The notes under the pieces are model-generated. The model was not told the origin of the DNA, searched no databases, and was given only the letters and a program-made list of their open reading frames with translations. The translations under genes were made by a program, and so were the position numbers. From Turicibacter sanguinis (GTDB lineage: Bacteria > Bacillota_I > Bacilli_A > MOL361 > Turicibacteraceae), in NCBI RefSeq assembly GCF_013046825.1, contig NZ_CP053187.1, positions 465,501-529,500 of the forward strand: a stretch of 64,000 nucleotides of DNA, in the 5' to 3' direction. Below are positions 62,646 to 64,000 of this stretch, one piece after another. Numbering within the stretch: the stretch's first letter is position 1; every line of letters starts with the position of its first letter.

Positions 62646-63650
62646 TTATTCATACCTTGATTCTTTGCGACTTAAATCAATCATTACCTTAGTTCCAACA
62701 CCTATTTCAGATGTCACCTCAACATTATGACCTAGTTTATTCAAGATTTTGTGACACAAATAAAGACCAATTCCCGTCGCCTTTTTGTCCATTCGTCCAT
62801 TATATCCCGTATAGCCTTTTTCAAAAATACGTGGCAAATCCTCTTCGGCGATTCCAATTCCAGTATCTTCAATGACCAACATTTTTGGATTAATAAAATC
62901 CATATAAATAGAAATCGTCCCCCTGTTTGTGTACTTTAAAGCATTTGACAATAATTGTTCAAGTACAAACACCAACCACTTTTCATCAGTAATAACAATA
63001 GTCTCCATCTCTTGAAACTCAAGCTTTATATTTTTTCGAATAAACTGACTTGCATACTTTCGAATCACCTGCTTCACAAGATCAGACAGCCGATATTTTT
63101 GTAACATTAAATCAGCTGACATTTCATCGATTCTTAAATATCCAAGTACCATATCAACATATTGCTCCATTTTAAAAATTTGCTCTAGTAACTCCTTATT
63201 TACAGAACTTGGTTCTGTTTGAACTAATAATTTCATCGCTGCAATTGGTGTTTTAACCTGGTGTGCCCACATTGTATAATAATCCATCATCTCAGTTTGC
63301 TTATTATCAAATTGAAGTTTAATCTTTAATCGTTCCTCTTGCAGAAGACACAATGCTTGTTGATAATCCTGTTCAATCAATCGATTGGATATAGGTAGCG
63401 TCGCTAAATGAACCTCAATTTCCTTTTTGATAACTTGTAATTGCTGATGCTTTTGATAGTAGTTAGAAAAATCAAAGAGACTATAAATAAAAGCGACAAA
63501 TAACCATAAAAACATGACGTAAAAGATAGCTTCAAAATGAAGATTATAAAGCATAAAAATAATGCATGCGCTGATTAAAAAGGAAACATTCAATAAAATC
63601 AGTTTCAACTGATCTTTTATATATGCCACAAAAATTTTCCATTTATTCAT
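62646..63650 (-). CDS. BceS-type intramembrane-sensing histidine kinase
   Basis: A 334-residue kinase with two close N-terminal membrane segments (about residues 12-32 and 38-58) and almost no extracellular loop, the BceS/intramembrane-sensing design. Phospho-acceptor His lies in MWAHQVKTPIAAMKLL; the ATPase domain shows the N box (QLLSNALKYT), DTGIGI and GIGLYLCHKI. Such kinases read the activity of their BceAB transporter rather than the antibiotic itself. RBS AAGGAGTAAGAG. Confidence 0.94.
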   Translation of the reverse strand: MNKWKIFVAYIKDQLKLILLNVSFLISACIIFMLYNLHFEAIFYVMFLWLFVAFIYSLFDFSNYYQKHQQLQVIKKEIEVHLATLPISNRLIEQDYQQALCLLQEERLKIKLQFDNKQTEMMDYYTMWAHQVKTPIAAMKLLVQTEPSSVNKELLEQIFKMEQYVDMVLGYLRIDEMSADLMLQKYRLSDLVKQVIRKYASQFIRKNIKLEFQEMETIVITDEKWLVFVLEQLLSNALKYTNRGTISIYMDFINPKMLVIEDTGIGIAEEDLPRIFEKGYTGYNGRMDKKATGIGLYLCHKILNKLGHNVEVTSEIGVGTKVMIDLSRKESRYE

Positions 63651-63716
63651 CTCTTACTCCTTCTTCAACCACTCATTCCTATTATTTAGAAATACTTATC
63701 TTTTATCATCCTTCAT

Positions 63717-64000
63717 CTATTCCACCATATAGCCAATCCCTTTTTTCGTTTTAATAAAGTTTTCTAATCCGATATCATTTAACCTTTTTCTTAAACGAGT
63801 CACATTAACGGTTAAAGTATTATCATCAATAAAGCTATCACTTAACCACAGGCACTCCATGATTTCTTCACGACTGACAATTTTACTTTTGTTTTCTAAA
63901 AGTAATTGTAATATTTTAAATTCATTTTTGGTTAGTTCAATTTTAATCTGCTGATATTCAACTGTTGCATCATTCAAATTCAAAATAACTCCCTGATGCT
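63717..64000 (-). CDS. OmpR-family response regulator, C-terminal part (BceR-like, cut by window edge)
   Basis: The minus-strand frame is open to the end of the window, giving the C-terminal 94 residues of an OmpR/PhoB-type regulator. The winged helix reads KIELTKNEFKILQLLLENK, VSREEIMECLW, DNTLTVNVTRLRKRLNDIG and the closing KTKKGIGYMVE. The receiver domain lies outside. An apparent TTG start at 63983 is not the true start: the codons before it (ending GVIL) also fit the domain. It lies 66 bp before the BceS-type kinase, forming its partner. Confidence 0.9.
   Translation of the reverse strand, partial: HQGVILNLNDATVEYQQIKIELTKNEFKILQLLLENKSKIVSREEIMECLWLSDSFIDDNTLTVNVTRLRKRLNDIGLENFIKTKKGIGYMVE

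Overview
The window is low-GC, densely packed Bacillota (Firmicutes) DNA: strong AAGGAGG-type ribosome binding sites, lipoprotein solute-binding proteins, BceAB/BceRS and YesMN-type systems, an IS30 element and an oleate hydratase. Heavy investment in host-type glycans suggests a gut commensal. A Turicibacter-like lineage fits, but this is an impression from gene content, not a proven placement. I saw no rRNA, tRNA or CRISPR array.

Layout. 1-8490: a YesMN-type two-component system (kinase cut by the window edge) next to a sugar ABC importer without an ATPase and a GH42 beta-galactosidase. An IS30-family element (5301-6347) sits between importer and hydrolase. 8533-17512: housekeeping genes, namely two HAD phosphatases, a CNNM/CBS membrane protein, a GNAT, an anchored Asp-box propeller protein, and divergent ppk and ppx. 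17567-18302: an intergenic array of about 192-bp repeats rich in hairpins. 18303-22842: oleate hydratase behind three operator-like palindromes at an exact 29-bp pitch, a TetR regulator, a decayed aldo/keto reductase and two small unknown genes. 22904-29768: one operon led by a guanine-type purine riboswitch, encoding a PotABCD-like ABC importer, adenine deaminase and an MTA/SAH-type deaminase; this looks like a purine acquisition unit. 29900-35496: a LysR relic, a glycerophosphodiesterase, an NsrR-like regulator facing a single-domain globin, a CLC-family transporter and an ATPase.

35633-59634 is the centrepiece, an apparent N-glycan foraging locus. A surface GH85 endo-beta-N-acetylglucosaminidase lipoprotein would release glycans from glycoproteins. 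A solute-binding protein with two LplB/LplC-type permeases would import them, using an ATPase encoded elsewhere. Cytoplasmic GH20, GH38, GH125 and GH1 enzymes, with an unclassified 789-residue protein, would take the glycan apart. Two ROK kinases and ManA would feed the sugars to glycolysis. A second YesMN-type two-component system and a YesL-like protein sit at the upstream end, and cre-like sites precede the importer genes, suggesting induction by glycan plus catabolite repression.

59838-64000: a BceRS-BceAB-type peptide-antibiotic sensing and detoxification module, with an operator-like palindrome before the ABC genes; the response regulator is cut by the right edge.
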